Shown in pieces: positions 17,373-25,526 of a stretch of 64,000 bases of DNA (within the stretch, counting starts at the first letter, position 1; each line of letters begins with the position of its first letter). Source of the stretch: Gulosibacter chungangensis (GTDB taxonomy: Bacteria; Actinomycetota; Actinomycetes; Actinomycetales; Microbacteriaceae); NCBI RefSeq assembly GCF_008831155.1, contig NZ_WBKB01000002.1:391946-455945 (forward strand), read 5' to 3'. The notes beneath the pieces were generated by a model that was not told the DNA's origin, searched no databases, and worked only from the letters and a program-made list of their open reading frames with translations. The position numbers and the translations under genes are program-made.

Positions 17373-18206
17373 ATGACTGACAACGCTGCAGTAAAACGAG
17401 TCCGCACCCGCCATTTTTCTCGCGCGAAGCGTGATGGCCACAAAATCTCCGGTCTCACTGCCTACGATGCCGCCAGCGCACAGATATTTGACCAAGCTGG
17501 GATTGATTTCTTGCTGGTGGGCGACTCTGCCGCGAACGTGATGCTGGGTTACGACACAACGCTCCCAATCAGCGTAAACGAGATGATTACGATGTCGCGG
17601 TCGGTGGCGCGAGCGGCCAAGCGTGCTTTCGTGATCGCGGATCTGCCCTTCGGCAGTTACGAGATCTCGCCGGAACAAGCCCTCGAGACCGCAGTGCGCT
17701 TCATGAAAGAAGCCGAGGTGCACGCCGTGAAGCTCGAGGGTGGGGTCGCGGTGGAAGGTCATATTCGTCGGATTACCGAGTCGGGCATCCCGGTTTGTGC
17801 GCACATTGGTTTCACCCCGCAGTCAGAACACAACCTCGGCGGGCACGTCATTCAGGGGCGAGGGGATGCGGCCGAGCAGCTCCTCGAGGATGCTCGCGCA
17901 ATCGAGCGCGCCGGGGCATTCTTAGTGGTCCTCGAGATGGTGCCGACGGATGTTGCGGCACAGGTGACGGCGGAGCTGTCTATCCCAACCATCAGCGTCG
18001 GGGCGGGGCCGCACTGCGACGGGCAACTCACGGTATGGACCGACACTTTCGGTTATAGCCAGGGCCGAGTGCCCAAGTTCGTTAGGAAATACGCGAATCT
18101 CGCCGATATCCTGCGCGAAGCTACCGAACAGTACATCAGTGATATTCAGGCTAGTGCCTACCCGAGCGCGGCCGAGTCCTACGAGAATGTGCCGCCAGAG
18201 CACTAA
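17373..18206 (+). CDS. panB: 3-methyl-2-oxobutanoate hydroxymethyltransferase
   Basis: The first step of pantothenate synthesis: transfer of a hydroxymethyl group from methylene-THF to 2-oxoisovalerate, giving ketopantoate. The 277-residue TIM barrel shows ISGLTAYDAASAQIFDQAG near the N-terminus, LVGDSAANVMLGYDTTLP (metal Asp), VKLEGG, HIGFTPQ and the C-terminal TISVGAGPHCDGQ. Length is normal. The ATG at 17373 follows a 62-base gap from the divergent glnA2. No panC or panD is nearby. Confidence 0.95.
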   Translation: MTDNAAVKRVRTRHFSRAKRDGHKISGLTAYDAASAQIFDQAGIDFLLVGDSAANVMLGYDTTLPISVNEMITMSRSVARAAKRAFVIADLPFGSYEISPEQALETAVRFMKEAEVHAVKLEGGVAVEGHIRRITESGIPVCAHIGFTPQSEHNLGGHVIQGRGDAAEQLLEDARAIERAGAFLVVLEMVPTDVAAQVTAELSIPTISVGAGPHCDGQLTVWTDTFGYSQGRVPKFVRKYANLADILREATEQYISDIQASAYPSAAESYENVPPEH

Positions 18207-18214
18207 ACGCTAAG

Positions 18215-18250
18215 CGGTGGCCGTATCGCCAGGTGGCGATACGGCCACCG
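18215..18250. terminator. 16-bp perfect hairpin after panB
   Basis: Bases 18215-18230 and 18235-18250 are exact reverse complements with loop AGGT. It lies between the convergent panB and the small SPOR-like gene and has no poly-U tract. Confidence 0.78.
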
Positions 18251-18278
18251 CTCGCGAGCTGGTGGAAGCTACACCGTT

Positions 18279-18479
18279 TCAATAACCGTCTTCCGCTTCA
18301 GCCGCCGCCTCCTCTTCCGCCCATTTGCGCGCATTCTCGGCGAGTTTTTCATTGGCACGTGCTGCCTCAGCTTCCGTGGCGAACGGACCAAGCCGCTCGG
18401 AAGCGATGGATTGCTTACCCTTTTCAACTTCCCCGGTGCGGGTGTTAAACCAGAATTCGTCTTCGCGTGTGTCAGTCAT
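18279..18479 (-). CDS. Small conserved SPOR-domain-like protein
   Basis: This 66-residue acidic protein starts MTDTREDEFWFNTRTGEVEK and continues with ERLGPFATEAEAARANEKL, ending in an Ala/Glu-rich helix. The aromatic-rich start followed by GPF-x-T-x-x-E-A resembles the short SPOR-type proteins that sit next to map in many actinobacteria; the role is not known. The minus frame stays open much further upstream antisense to map, but that extension is a shadow. The start at 18479 is divergent from map with only 12 bases between the start codons. Confidence 0.75.
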   Translation of the reverse strand: MTDTREDEFWFNTRTGEVEKGKQSIASERLGPFATEAEAARANEKLAENARKWAEEEAAAEAEDGY

Positions 18480-18491
18480 AGACTTGAGCGT

Positions 18492-19373
18492 ATGCCGAAA
18501 AACCCTGAAACTGGTCTGCTCATCCCCGGAACCGTTACTCCCATGCGTCCGGTACCCGCGCACATCCCGCGACCGGAGTATGTCGGCAAGGTAAATCCCA
18601 ATGAGCCCGATGGCAGCGGTGACCTGTACACGGCCGAAGAAATCGAACGGGTTCGTCACGCCAGTCGAATCGCAGCGGCGACGCTTGAACACCTTGAACA
18701 GTTCGTGAAGCCCGGTGTCACGACCGAGGAACTCGACGTGATTGCCCACAATTTTCTCATTGAGCACGAGGCATACCCGTCCTGCCTCGGCTACCGGGGC
18801 TTCCCCAAGGCTTCCTGTACCTCGCTGAACGAGGTGATCTGCCACGGCATTCCTGATTCCACCGTGCTCGAAGATGGGGACATCATCAATATTGACGTCA
18901 CCGCCTTCGCACAGGGCATGCACGGCGACACGAACCGCATGTACCTGGTCGGTGAAGTCGATGAAGAGTCGCGTTTGCTCGTAGAACGGGCCCACGAGGC
19001 GATGATGCGCGGCATCAAGGCCGCCAAACCGGGCCGTGAGGTCAACGTGATCGGTCGTGTGATCGAAAAGTACGCCGGCCGTTTTGGCTACGAGTCTGTG
19101 CACGACTACACGGGACACGGCGTCGGACGAACCTTCCACTCTGGGCTGATCATTCCCCACTACGACGCACCTCATTTCAAGGACGTCATCCAACCGGGAA
19201 TGGTCTTCACGGTCGAACCAATGCTGGTCACGGGCTCCCAAGCATGGGACCAGTGGGACGACAATTGGACCGTGGTCACCAAGGACGGTTCGCGCTGCGC
19301 CCAATATGAGCACACCATCCTGATTACCGAAGACGGTTACGAGATCCTGACGCTGCCACCCTCGCAGCTATAA
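18492..19373 (+). CDS. map: Methionine aminopeptidase, type I
   Basis: It removes the initiator methionine from nascent proteins, acting after peptide deformylase (def is at 53.9 kb). The 293-residue protein has the pita-bread fold with five metal ligands visible: Asp in INIDVTAF, Asp in HGDTNR, His in TGHGVGRTFH, Glu in VFTVEPML and Glu in QYEHTI. An N-terminal extension of about 45 residues (PRPVPAHIPRPEYV-type) is typical of the actinobacterial class Ic enzyme that binds SH3-like partners. The ATG at 18492 is preferred; the open frame to 18411 overlaps the divergent small gene. Confidence 0.95.
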   Translation: MPKNPETGLLIPGTVTPMRPVPAHIPRPEYVGKVNPNEPDGSGDLYTAEEIERVRHASRIAAATLEHLEQFVKPGVTTEELDVIAHNFLIEHEAYPSCLGYRGFPKASCTSLNEVICHGIPDSTVLEDGDIINIDVTAFAQGMHGDTNRMYLVGEVDEESRLLVERAHEAMMRGIKAAKPGREVNVIGRVIEKYAGRFGYESVHDYTGHGVGRTFHSGLIIPHYDAPHFKDVIQPGMVFTVEPMLVTGSQAWDQWDDNWTVVTKDGSRCAQYEHTILITEDGYEILTLPPSQL

Positions 19374-19414
19374 GTTCCGGCATTTCTTTCGCCAAGGCAT
19401 CCTAGGCTGGTGCC

Positions 19415-20197
19415 ATGGCGAAGAAGCAGGACCGTTACGCGGTAGGTATCGATATTGGTGGCACCGGCATCAAGGGCGGGCTCGTCGATCTCAAAAAGGG
19501 ACGTCTCGTTGGGGAACGAAAGAAGCGGAAGACTCCCCCGGGTGCCCCGATCGATGCGGTTATCGCGGCCGTGGTGAAGGTGTATGAAGAGATTCTGGCC
19601 CAGGACGAGGCGGCGGGTCTCGATCCGGCAGTTGGACTCTGTATGCCCTCGGTGATGAGACACGGAGTGTCGTATACCGCCGCCAATATTGACGAGGCGT
19701 GGATTGGTTTCAATGCTCGGGATGCGTTCACGAAGGCCATCGGTAAGCCGGTTTCGCTCGTGAATGATGCTGATGCAGCGGGCTATGGCGAGGTGCGCTA
19801 CGGGGAAGCGGCGGATGACCTGGGCTCGGTGCTCGTGCTGACCCTCGGCACCGGGATCGGTTCGGCGCTCATCCACGGCGGGCGCCTCTTCCCGAATACC
19901 GAACTTGGGCACCTGGAACTCAACGGAAAACCGGACTACGAACGGTATGCGTCGGCCAAGGCGCGCGAGCGAGAGAACCTCAGTTTCGAAGCTTGGGGCG
20001 AGCGCCTCACCCCATATTTCCGCCATCTCGAAGCGGTAATCCAGCCCGATGAATTCATTGTTTCCGGCGGTATCTCGAAGCAGGCCGACGAGTTTTTGTA
20101 TCTCATCGACATCAAGACACCCGTGAAAGTCGCAAAGCTCAAGAACAACGCGGGGATCATTGGTGCGGCACTGCTCGGCGCCGAAGGCTGGGACTAA
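19415..20197 (+). CDS. ppgK: Polyphosphate glucokinase
   Basis: It phosphorylates glucose using polyphosphate, or ATP in most homologues. The 260-residue ROK-family protein starts with the phosphate loop GIDIGGTGIKGGLVDL (about residues 10-25), has the second phosphate motif LTLGTGIGSALI (about 143), the glucose contact NDADAAGYGE and ELGHLEL. The typical zinc ribbon of ROK repressors is absent, as expected for this class. It is an actinobacterial speciality. The gene follows map after 41 bases. Confidence 0.93.
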   Translation: MAKKQDRYAVGIDIGGTGIKGGLVDLKKGRLVGERKKRKTPPGAPIDAVIAAVVKVYEEILAQDEAAGLDPAVGLCMPSVMRHGVSYTAANIDEAWIGFNARDAFTKAIGKPVSLVNDADAAGYGEVRYGEAADDLGSVLVLTLGTGIGSALIHGGRLFPNTELGHLELNGKPDYERYASAKARERENLSFEAWGERLTPYFRHLEAVIQPDEFIVSGGISKQADEFLYLIDIKTPVKVAKLKNNAGIIGAALLGAEGWD

Positions 20198-20214
20198 GCC
20201 CGGCCAAGATCACG

Positions 20215-20220
20215 TAGAAT
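20215..20220 (+). promoter_or_regulatory. Candidate -10 of rnpB
   Basis: TAGAAT ends about 10 bases before the inferred 5' end of RNase P RNA. Spacing suits a direct start at 20229-20231. No clear -35 is visible. Confidence 0.45.
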
Positions 20221-20229
20221 TACCGGGAT

Positions 20230-20577
20230 GAATGGGTCGGCCAGACGGTCGCGCGCCGCGTAAGCGGTCCGAGGAACGTCCGGGCTCCATAGAGCAGGAT
20301 GGTGGATAACGTCCACCCGGGGTAACCCGCGAGCTAGTGCAACAGAAAGCAAACCGCCCGCAAGGGTAAGGGTGAAAGGGTGGGGTAAGAGCCCACCGGG
20401 CGTCCGGTGACGGACGTTGCAAGGTAAACCTCATCCGGAGCAAGGCCAACAGGGAACGTCGACGCTGCTCGCCGAGTTCCCGGGTGTGCTGCTAGAGCGG
20501 CGCGGTAACGCGTCGCCGAGATAGATGGCCGTCACGACTCTGGTCGGACAGAACCCGGCGTATCGGTCGGCCCACTC
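20230..20577 (+). ncRNA. rnpB: RNase P RNA, bacterial class A
   Basis: This is the catalytic RNA that trims tRNA 5' leaders. All core blocks are present in order: GAGGAACGTCCGGGCTCC near the 5' end, ACAGAAA, the GGTGAAAGGGTGGGGTAAGAGCCCACC region, AGATAGATGGCCGTC, and the 3' ACAGAACCCGGC. The P1 helix closes the molecule: GGGTCGGCC (20234-20242) pairs with GGTCGGCCC (20565-20573) with two G-U pairs. Ends are estimated from P1. It lies after ppgK. Confidence 0.96.
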
Positions 20578-20601
20578 ATCGCCACTTCCTGCGGGCCGAC
20601 C
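20565..20601. terminator. Hairpin overlapping the rnpB 3' end
   Basis: GGTCGGCCC (20565-20573, the 3' strand of rnpB P1) is exactly complementary to GGGCCGACC (20593-20601). A terminator hairpin here would compete with P1 until the precursor is processed. It also lies at the end of the convergent DUF164 gene. Confidence 0.55.
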
Positions 20602-20607
20602 CACTCC

Positions 20608-21342
20608 TTAAATTGCGGAACGCTCAGTACGCACGAGGATCGCGTCGGTGTCCGGGCAGAAGACGATCTCATCGGCCGGTGCCTTAGCGATGCGTGCTAA
20701 GTCCGCAACCTCGATCGTTTCCTGCGATGCGGAAGATACCTTGCCGATCAGTTCGGCGGCACCGATCCCACTGCGCTTTCGCCGTTCCTCATAGAGCGCG
20801 ACGAGCTGCTCCGGCAGACCGTCGACGAGCGTTCTCCGATCGGTGGCGAGCTCTTTGGCCTCGGTGCGGAGATTTTCACGCGCGAGGTCGCGCCGTCGCA
20901 GCAGATCCGCAGCTAGGTCCTCAATCTCACGCATCGCGGCGACACGCTCGTCGTGCGCCGCAGTCAGTTTCTCAACCAGCTCGAGCTGCGCCAGTTCCTG
21001 ATCGTCGAGTGTGTCTTGACGGCGCGCAATGGTTTGCAGCTCAGCCTGCAAGGCTGCAATGTCCTTCGTGGATGTCGCCTGCTGTAGCCGCTGCTCATCC
21101 TGGGTTCGCCGCGCCGCAACCAGCTTCGAATCGTCTTGGATCGTCTTCAATTCGGATTGTGCATCTTCAAGCTCGCCGAGTGACTGCGCGGCGGCCGCTC
21201 GACGGTCACGACGGTCTTGTTCGATCTCAACGAGGTGCAGCTGCTCGGGCATATTCTTGGCGAGATGTTGCAGCCGCGCGTGGCGGGCATCGACCTGGGC
21301 CAATTCGAGCAGGCGAAGCTGTTCCTTGGGATGTGCCTTCAT
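20608..21342 (-). CDS. DUF164 coiled-coil protein with degenerate zinc ribbon
   Basis: This 244-residue protein is mostly long charged helices (coiled coil, about residues 20-190), followed by a short C-terminal globular end. This is the layout of the DUF164 / zf-RING_7 family, normally ending in a CxxC...CxxC zinc ribbon with ILVRT at the end. Here the ILVRT end is kept (DEIVFCPDTDAILVRTE), but only one cysteine remains in the entire protein, so zinc is unlikely to be bound. It is encoded 18 bases after the Nif3-like gene, an order conserved in Actinobacteria, and the two are probably co-transcribed. Confidence 0.88.
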   Translation of the reverse strand: MKAHPKEQLRLLELAQVDARHARLQHLAKNMPEQLHLVEIEQDRRDRRAAAAQSLGELEDAQSELKTIQDDSKLVAARRTQDEQRLQQATSTKDIAALQAELQTIARRQDTLDDQELAQLELVEKLTAAHDERVAAMREIEDLAADLLRRRDLARENLRTEAKELATDRRTLVDGLPEQLVALYEERRKRSGIGAAELIGKVSSASQETIEVADLARIAKAPADEIVFCPDTDAILVRTERSAI

Positions 21343-21360
21343 AGTCCTATTTTCTCCTTG

Positions 21361-22200
21361 CTAGCGCTGCTGCGAAATGTGCCAGGTCCACGGATCGGTG
21401 TTTTGGGTCGAGACCCGCGCCTCGACGTCTGGATGCGCGGCTCGGATGCGTTCTGCGGCGCCTTCCAGCCAGAGCTGTTCACTGGCGTAGTGAGCGGTAT
21501 CAACCAGCGCGGGCTTACCGCCATTGAGGGACGCCTGTTCGCGCGCCTCTGAGGCCGGGTGGTGCCGCAAGTCACTCGTGAGATACACATCCGCCCCGGT
21601 TACTGACGGGTGGCTCAGGAATGAATCTCCCGCACCCGAGCAACAGGCAACACGCTGAACCATCATCTCAGGGTTGCCGGCGACCCTGACTCCCCCGGCC
21701 GTAGCGGGGAAGATCTCGGCAACTCGTGCCGCGAAATCACGCAGACTCACGGGCTCTGGCAGATTGCCAACGAGTCCAATCCCCCGTTCGGGTTGGTCTT
21801 CCAGCGGTTGAAACGGGATGCGGTGTTCGGCTCCCGTCGGGATGCCCAGCAGATCGAAAATGGTGCCCGTCGGACCGCTTTCCACCACATCAGCATTGGT
21901 ATGAGCCGAATGCAACGCACAGCCGCCGCGTATCAGCCGTGCGAGCAGCGCACCCTTATAACGGTCCTCCGCAATCGAAGTGACCCCTCGAAGTAGCAGT
22001 GGGTGGTGAGTGAAGAGCAGCTGCGCCCCCCATTCAAGTGCTTCCTCAACCGTGGCGGCGACCGGGTCTACCGCAAACAAAATCTTGCCGATTTCAGCGT
22101 CTGGATCACCGGTGGAGGTGCCGATAGCATCCCAGGCTTCCGCACCTCGCCTCGGGTAGAGAGACTCAATGGTCGATTGCACTTCACGCAGCGTGGTCAT
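21361..22200 (-). CDS. Nif3-like dinuclear metal center protein
   Basis: This 279-residue member of the Nif3/YbgI family forms ring-shaped hexamers with a two-metal site in characterised homologues; the cellular role is not settled. Metal-binding motifs are visible: LLFTHHPLLLRG (about residues 62-73), SAHTNADVV (about 98-106) and VDTAHYASEQLWLEG near the C-terminus. The length is that of single-domain members, and the ATG at 22200 fits. It is the first gene of the pair with DUF164. Confidence 0.92.
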   Translation of the reverse strand: MTTLREVQSTIESLYPRRGAEAWDAIGTSTGDPDAEIGKILFAVDPVAATVEEALEWGAQLLFTHHPLLLRGVTSIAEDRYKGALLARLIRGGCALHSAHTNADVVESGPTGTIFDLLGIPTGAEHRIPFQPLEDQPERGIGLVGNLPEPVSLRDFAARVAEIFPATAGGVRVAGNPEMMVQRVACCSGAGDSFLSHPSVTGADVYLTSDLRHHPASEAREQASLNGGKPALVDTAHYASEQLWLEGAAERIRAAHPDVEARVSTQNTDPWTWHISQQR

Positions 22201-22256
22201 GCAGCCACATTACCCGGCAGCGAGAATTCCCTATTGACGGCACTAGGCTTGAACCC

Positions 22257-22751
22257 ATGGGACTGCCTCGTCGACTGCTCGGTGACAACGAACACGTCGT
22301 ATTTCATTTGCGTACCCACTGGAAGCGCATTTTTGGCCACGTCGTCCTGGGCTTGCTCATCCTCAGTCTGGCAACGCTTGGAACGCTCTTAATGCCTGTC
22401 TCGGCGCAGCCAATCGGGTCTTACATTGTCTGGGGAATCGCCGTAATCGCGCTGTTTCCCGCCACGATTTCGCCGGTACTGAAGTGGCTGTCATCGACAT
22501 TTACGATTACCGACCGACGGATCATTACTCGCACGGGCATCCTCAACAAAAAGGGCCACGATATTCCGCTCAACCGGATCGCAAATGTTGCATATGACCA
22601 TTCCTTCATCGACCGGATCTTTGGCTGCGGCACATTGATCCTCGAGACCTCCGCCGATGAACCGCTCCATCTCGATGACATCCCACAGGTGGAAAAAGTG
22701 CACGTGCGGATGACAGAAATACTCTTTGCTTCCACTCGGAACCCCGAATAG
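22257..22751 (+). CDS. PH-domain membrane protein (YdbT/bPH2 type)
   Basis: This 164-residue protein has a short cytosolic start (LGDNEHVVFHLRTHWKR), two membrane helices (about residues 26-45 and 52-74) and a soluble bacterial PH domain containing FTITDRRIITRTGILNKKGHDI and IFGCGTLILETS. Such proteins are common actinobacterial membrane proteins of unknown function. It is followed 23 bases later by apt on the same strand. Confidence 0.85.
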   Translation: MGLPRRLLGDNEHVVFHLRTHWKRIFGHVVLGLLILSLATLGTLLMPVSAQPIGSYIVWGIAVIALFPATISPVLKWLSSTFTITDRRIITRTGILNKKGHDIPLNRIANVAYDHSFIDRIFGCGTLILETSADEPLHLDDIPQVEKVHVRMTEILFASTRNPE

Positions 22752-22774
22752 CTCCCCAGGAAAGAACCTTCACT

Positions 22775-23299
22775 GTGACTACCGAACTTGCCCACGTCGA
22801 AGCACAGATCGTGGAAATTCCCGACTACCCGCAGCCCGGGGTGATCTTTCGAGATGTGATGCCAGTGCTGAGTGACGGTGAAGCACTCCGAACAGTTGCT
22901 AAGGCGCTGCTCGCACCGTTTGCCGGTCAATTCGATGTGGTTGCCGGCATAGAAGCCCGAGGTTTTCTTCTCGCGGGCGCAGCCGCAACGGTCGCAAATG
23001 TTGGTCTTGTGCCCATCCGCAAGGCTGGCAAGTTACCGCGACCGGCCGCATCCGTCCCATATCAGCTCGAGTACGGGACCGAAGAAGTCGAAATTCAACG
23101 TGATATTGCTCCGGGAACTCGGGTGCTTGTGATGGATGACGTGCTCGCGACGGGCGGCACGATCGCCGCCGCCATCGAGCTGGTTCGAAAAATTGACGCG
23201 CTGCCCACGGGTATCGCCGTCCTGATGGAACTTGATGGGCTCGGTGGCCGGGAGGCGCTTGGCGACGGGCTCCCCCTGCACACGCTTTTTCACGGCTAA
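22775..23299 (+). CDS. apt: Adenine phosphoribosyltransferase
   Basis: It salvages adenine to AMP with PRPP. The 174-residue type I phosphoribosyltransferase has the PRPP loop VLVMDDVLATGGTIAAA (about residues 110-126), the flexible-loop region KAGKLPRP and the purine-contact VAGIEARGFLLAG, with PDYPQPGVIFRDVMP near the N-terminus. It starts with GTG at 22775 after a GGAAAG-type site. It probably shares a transcript with the PH-domain gene. Confidence 0.94.
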   Translation: MTTELAHVEAQIVEIPDYPQPGVIFRDVMPVLSDGEALRTVAKALLAPFAGQFDVVAGIEARGFLLAGAAATVANVGLVPIRKAGKLPRPAASVPYQLEYGTEEVEIQRDIAPGTRVLVMDDVLATGGTIAAAIELVRKIDALPTGIAVLMELDGLGGREALGDGLPLHTLFHG

Positions 23300-23393
23300 C
23301 CGGTGGGAGCGGGGACATTCCCCGGGAGTTGTGACAAGCTTCCCGATGAAGCGGCATACACTTTCGACACGATAGATTGAAAGGAATCGCCTG

Positions 23394-23747
23394 ATGGGAA
23401 TTCAAGAACGCAAAGCAGCTATTGAATTGCTGGCGCAAATCTCGGAGAGCATTGAAGAGCGTGTCAAGCGTCATTCAATGGCTGAAGAAACCGGTACTCC
23501 GACGACCACGACCCGGCTGAGCCACGACCTCATCGCGATTCGCGACAAGATCGCCCTCGTGACCGGCGAACTCCTGGAGCCCGCAACCGCGGCGCACATT
23601 AATCGAGTACTCGATCGGATCACGCGGCCCAAATACGAAGAGGCTCCGCACAGTCTTAAGGAGCTTGCGGACGTACGTAAGAAGCTGGACCTGATCGTGA
23701 GTGACTTGCGAGTGATCGCCAACCGCAAGGAGTTTGAGGGGCTATAA
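23394..23747 (+). CDS. Small helical protein of unknown function
   Basis: I do not recognise this 117-residue protein. It is highly charged and predicted helical throughout: an N-terminal amphipathic helix (ERKAAIELLAQISESIEERV), a Thr-rich linker (TPTTTTRL), then helices ending in KKLDLIVSDLRVIANRKEF. There is no signal peptide or membrane segment. GAAAGGA stands 8 bases before the ATG. It precedes the DUF697 GTPase on the same strand but a hairpin separates them, so a functional link is only a guess. Confidence 0.7.
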   Translation: MGIQERKAAIELLAQISESIEERVKRHSMAEETGTPTTTTRLSHDLIAIRDKIALVTGELLEPATAAHINRVLDRITRPKYEEAPHSLKELADVRKKLDLIVSDLRVIANRKEFEGL

Positions 23748-23759
23748 GCCACGAGTAAT

Positions 23760-23811
23760 GGGCGCTTGCAGTTGTGGAAGGATGTTAGGCCTTCTGCAGC
23801 TGCAAGCGCCC
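23760..23811 (+). terminator. Hairpin between the small helical gene and the GTPase gene
   Basis: GGGCGCTTGCAG (23760-23771) pairs perfectly with CTGCAAGCGCCC (23800-23811), and GAAGG/CCTTC adds an inner stem. The downstream bases are CTTGTATCT, only weakly U-rich. Probable terminator. Confidence 0.7.
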
Positions 23812-23866
23812 TTGTATCTCCGCGGGCCGGGCTGGCCTGAACGATGATGAGAAAGGCTCCATCCAC

Positions 23867-25021
23867 ATGGCCAAAGATCCGCTTGATCGACCGAAGATCG
23901 ACGATCAGGAGTTTATTGCCGCGAATTCGGAAGCAAGAAAACGCTACGGCCGCTTCAACCTCGCCGTCGTCGGAAACACGGGTGTAGGGAAATCTTCACT
24001 CGTCAACGCGGTGTTCGGTCGAGAACTCGCAAAGGTCGGTAAGGGCCTTCCTGTTACCCAGGGAGTGAACTACTACGACGACGAGACCCTGGGCATATGG
24101 GACTTCGAGGGCTTCGAAATTGGGTCTGGTAAGACACCCGCGGAGTCACTTCGCGATGGACTGAAAATCGTGGCGAAGCGACCATCGAGTGAACAGATCG
24201 CCGTCGTCTGGTACTGCGTGGCGGCGAACGCCGATCGCCTTACAGTTCCGGATATTGAGATGATTCGCGAATTGGATGCGGCGGGGCTGCCTGTGATCCT
24301 CGTGTTGACCAAAGTGCACTGGACGAAGAATCCGGTTACCGGGAAGTATCGGGCTTCGAAAGACACGGAGGCGTTTCGCGATTGGCTTGAAGACCCGGTG
24401 GACGGCGATGGCGAGCCCATTCACCTTCCTGTGCGTCGTGTGATCTTGACTTCCTCGCAGGGTAAGAATGGAAAGGGCACGGGACATGGGCTCGGTGATC
24501 TCGTGGCACAGACCCTTGCCCTGTCGCCGGATAGCGAGAAAGACGCCTTTCGCGTTGCGCAGCGACTCAACCTCCCGTGGAAGCGCGAGATGGCGCGCCC
24601 GGTCATTCTTGCCGCGGTGGCTGCGTCAGCGGCCGCAGCGGCCGTCCCCATCCCGATTGCGGATGCGACTACCCTGGCGCCGATCCAGATGACGATGATG
24701 GGGCGCATTGCTGCCATCTATGACCTCAATATGAAGACGATGATGTCCACGTCTGCGATTGCGCAATTGGGTGCGCAGATGGCTGGACGAGCCCTTGCCA
24801 CGAGTCTTGTGAAACTCATTCCGGTGGCGGGCAACGTTATCAACGCCAGTGTCGCTTCGGCAATCACTGCGGCGACGGGAGAAGCGTGGGTTCGTTTCTG
24901 CGAGCAGGTGCATATCGGCAAGATCGATGTGTCGCAGATCGATGGGGCGTGGGAACAATTCGCGCCCACCATTGTGTCTGTGCTCGGCAAGCTCGCCACG
25001 CAGAAGGGCATTAAGGGCTAA
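23867..25021 (+). CDS. Era/dynamin-like GTPase with C-terminal DUF697 domain
   Basis: This 384-residue protein has a G domain (about residues 28-210): P-loop GNTGVGKSSLVNA at 36-48, switch Thr in PVTQGVNYYDDE, G3 as WDFEGFE and the G4 position as VLTKVHWTK. The canonical N/TKxD is thus TKxH, which may change nucleotide specificity. The C-terminal part (about 240-384) has hydrophobic stretches with VPIPIADATTLAPIQMTMM and LIPVAGNVINASVA, matching DUF697, which inserts in membranes. I infer a membrane-associated remodelling or sensing GTPase. Its stop codon lies inside a hairpin shared with the convergent NUDIX gene. Confidence 0.82.
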   Translation: MAKDPLDRPKIDDQEFIAANSEARKRYGRFNLAVVGNTGVGKSSLVNAVFGRELAKVGKGLPVTQGVNYYDDETLGIWDFEGFEIGSGKTPAESLRDGLKIVAKRPSSEQIAVVWYCVAANADRLTVPDIEMIRELDAAGLPVILVLTKVHWTKNPVTGKYRASKDTEAFRDWLEDPVDGDGEPIHLPVRRVILTSSQGKNGKGTGHGLGDLVAQTLALSPDSEKDAFRVAQRLNLPWKREMARPVILAAVAASAAAAAVPIPIADATTLAPIQMTMMGRIAAIYDLNMKTMMSTSAIAQLGAQMAGRALATSLVKLIPVAGNVINASVASAITAATGEAWVRFCEQVHIGKIDVSQIDGAWEQFAPTIVSVLGKLATQKGIKG

Positions 25022-25041
25022 ATCAGAAGTCATTTAGCCCT
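25014..25041. terminator. Hairpin containing both stop codons of convergent genes
   Basis: AGGGCTAAAT (25014-25023) pairs with ATTTAGCCCT (25032-25041). The GTPase TAA (25019-25021) is in the left arm and the NUDIX TAG (complement of 25040-25042) overlaps the right arm. Likely bidirectional terminator. Confidence 0.65.
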
Positions 25042-25441
25042 ACTCAGGGATCACTTTGACCTCACGGAGATAAGCCAATAGCCCGGTCGTGAGTTCGAGG
25101 TCGTAGAGCTCATTGAGCGGAAACCAACGCGCACCTGCCGCGTCGTCGGCAGCTGCGAGTTCGCCACGGATTACACGCGTGTAGAAATTGTGGATCTCAT
25201 ACTCTCGGCCATCGAGGGTCGGCATCCTTGTAATGCCGAGCTTACGGATGATCTCAATAACCAGGCCAGTTTCTTCGGCGAATTCCCGAATCGCAGCGTC
25301 TTCAAATGATTCACCAGGATTGATTTTCCCACCGGGCAGAGACCATCGGCCACGCTGAGGCTCTCGACCTCTTTTCACCAGCAGCAGCCGACCTTGACCA
25401 TCGATAGCTACGGCGCTTGCTGCACTGATTATCTGAGACAC
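25040..25441 (-). CDS. NUDIX hydrolase
   Basis: A pyrophosphohydrolase of the NUDIX superfamily, 133 residues from the chosen GTG at 25441. The Nudix box GGKINPGESFEDAAIREFAEETG is complete apart from normal variation (REF-x-EE-x-G metal site present). The N-terminal strand reads SAASAVAIDGQGRLLLVKRG and the C-terminus has ARWFPLNEL, like ADP-ribose or nucleotide-sugar hydrolases; the substrate is unknown. The frame is open up to 25675 inside the upstream SDR gene, so the start is uncertain by up to 80 residues. The codirectional SDR gene ends 85 bases upstream. Confidence 0.82.
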   Translation of the reverse strand: MSQIISAASAVAIDGQGRLLLVKRGREPQRGRWSLPGGKINPGESFEDAAIREFAEETGLVIEIIRKLGITRMPTLDGREYEIHNFYTRVIRGELAAADDAAGARWFPLNELYDLELTTGLLAYLREVKVIPE

Positions 25442-25526
25442 CCGTCCAGGGTAGGCCTCGTGTTGATATTTCGGGCTCAAGCGAGTCGAGATTGAAACAA
25501 GGTGATTGGCCTGCTCTTCGATCAGT

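Noticed and set aside
18480..19313. Upstream part of the minus-strand frame containing the 66-residue SPOR-like protein
   Set aside because: It runs antisense to map and looks random; only the end after the ATG at 18479 resembles a real small protein.
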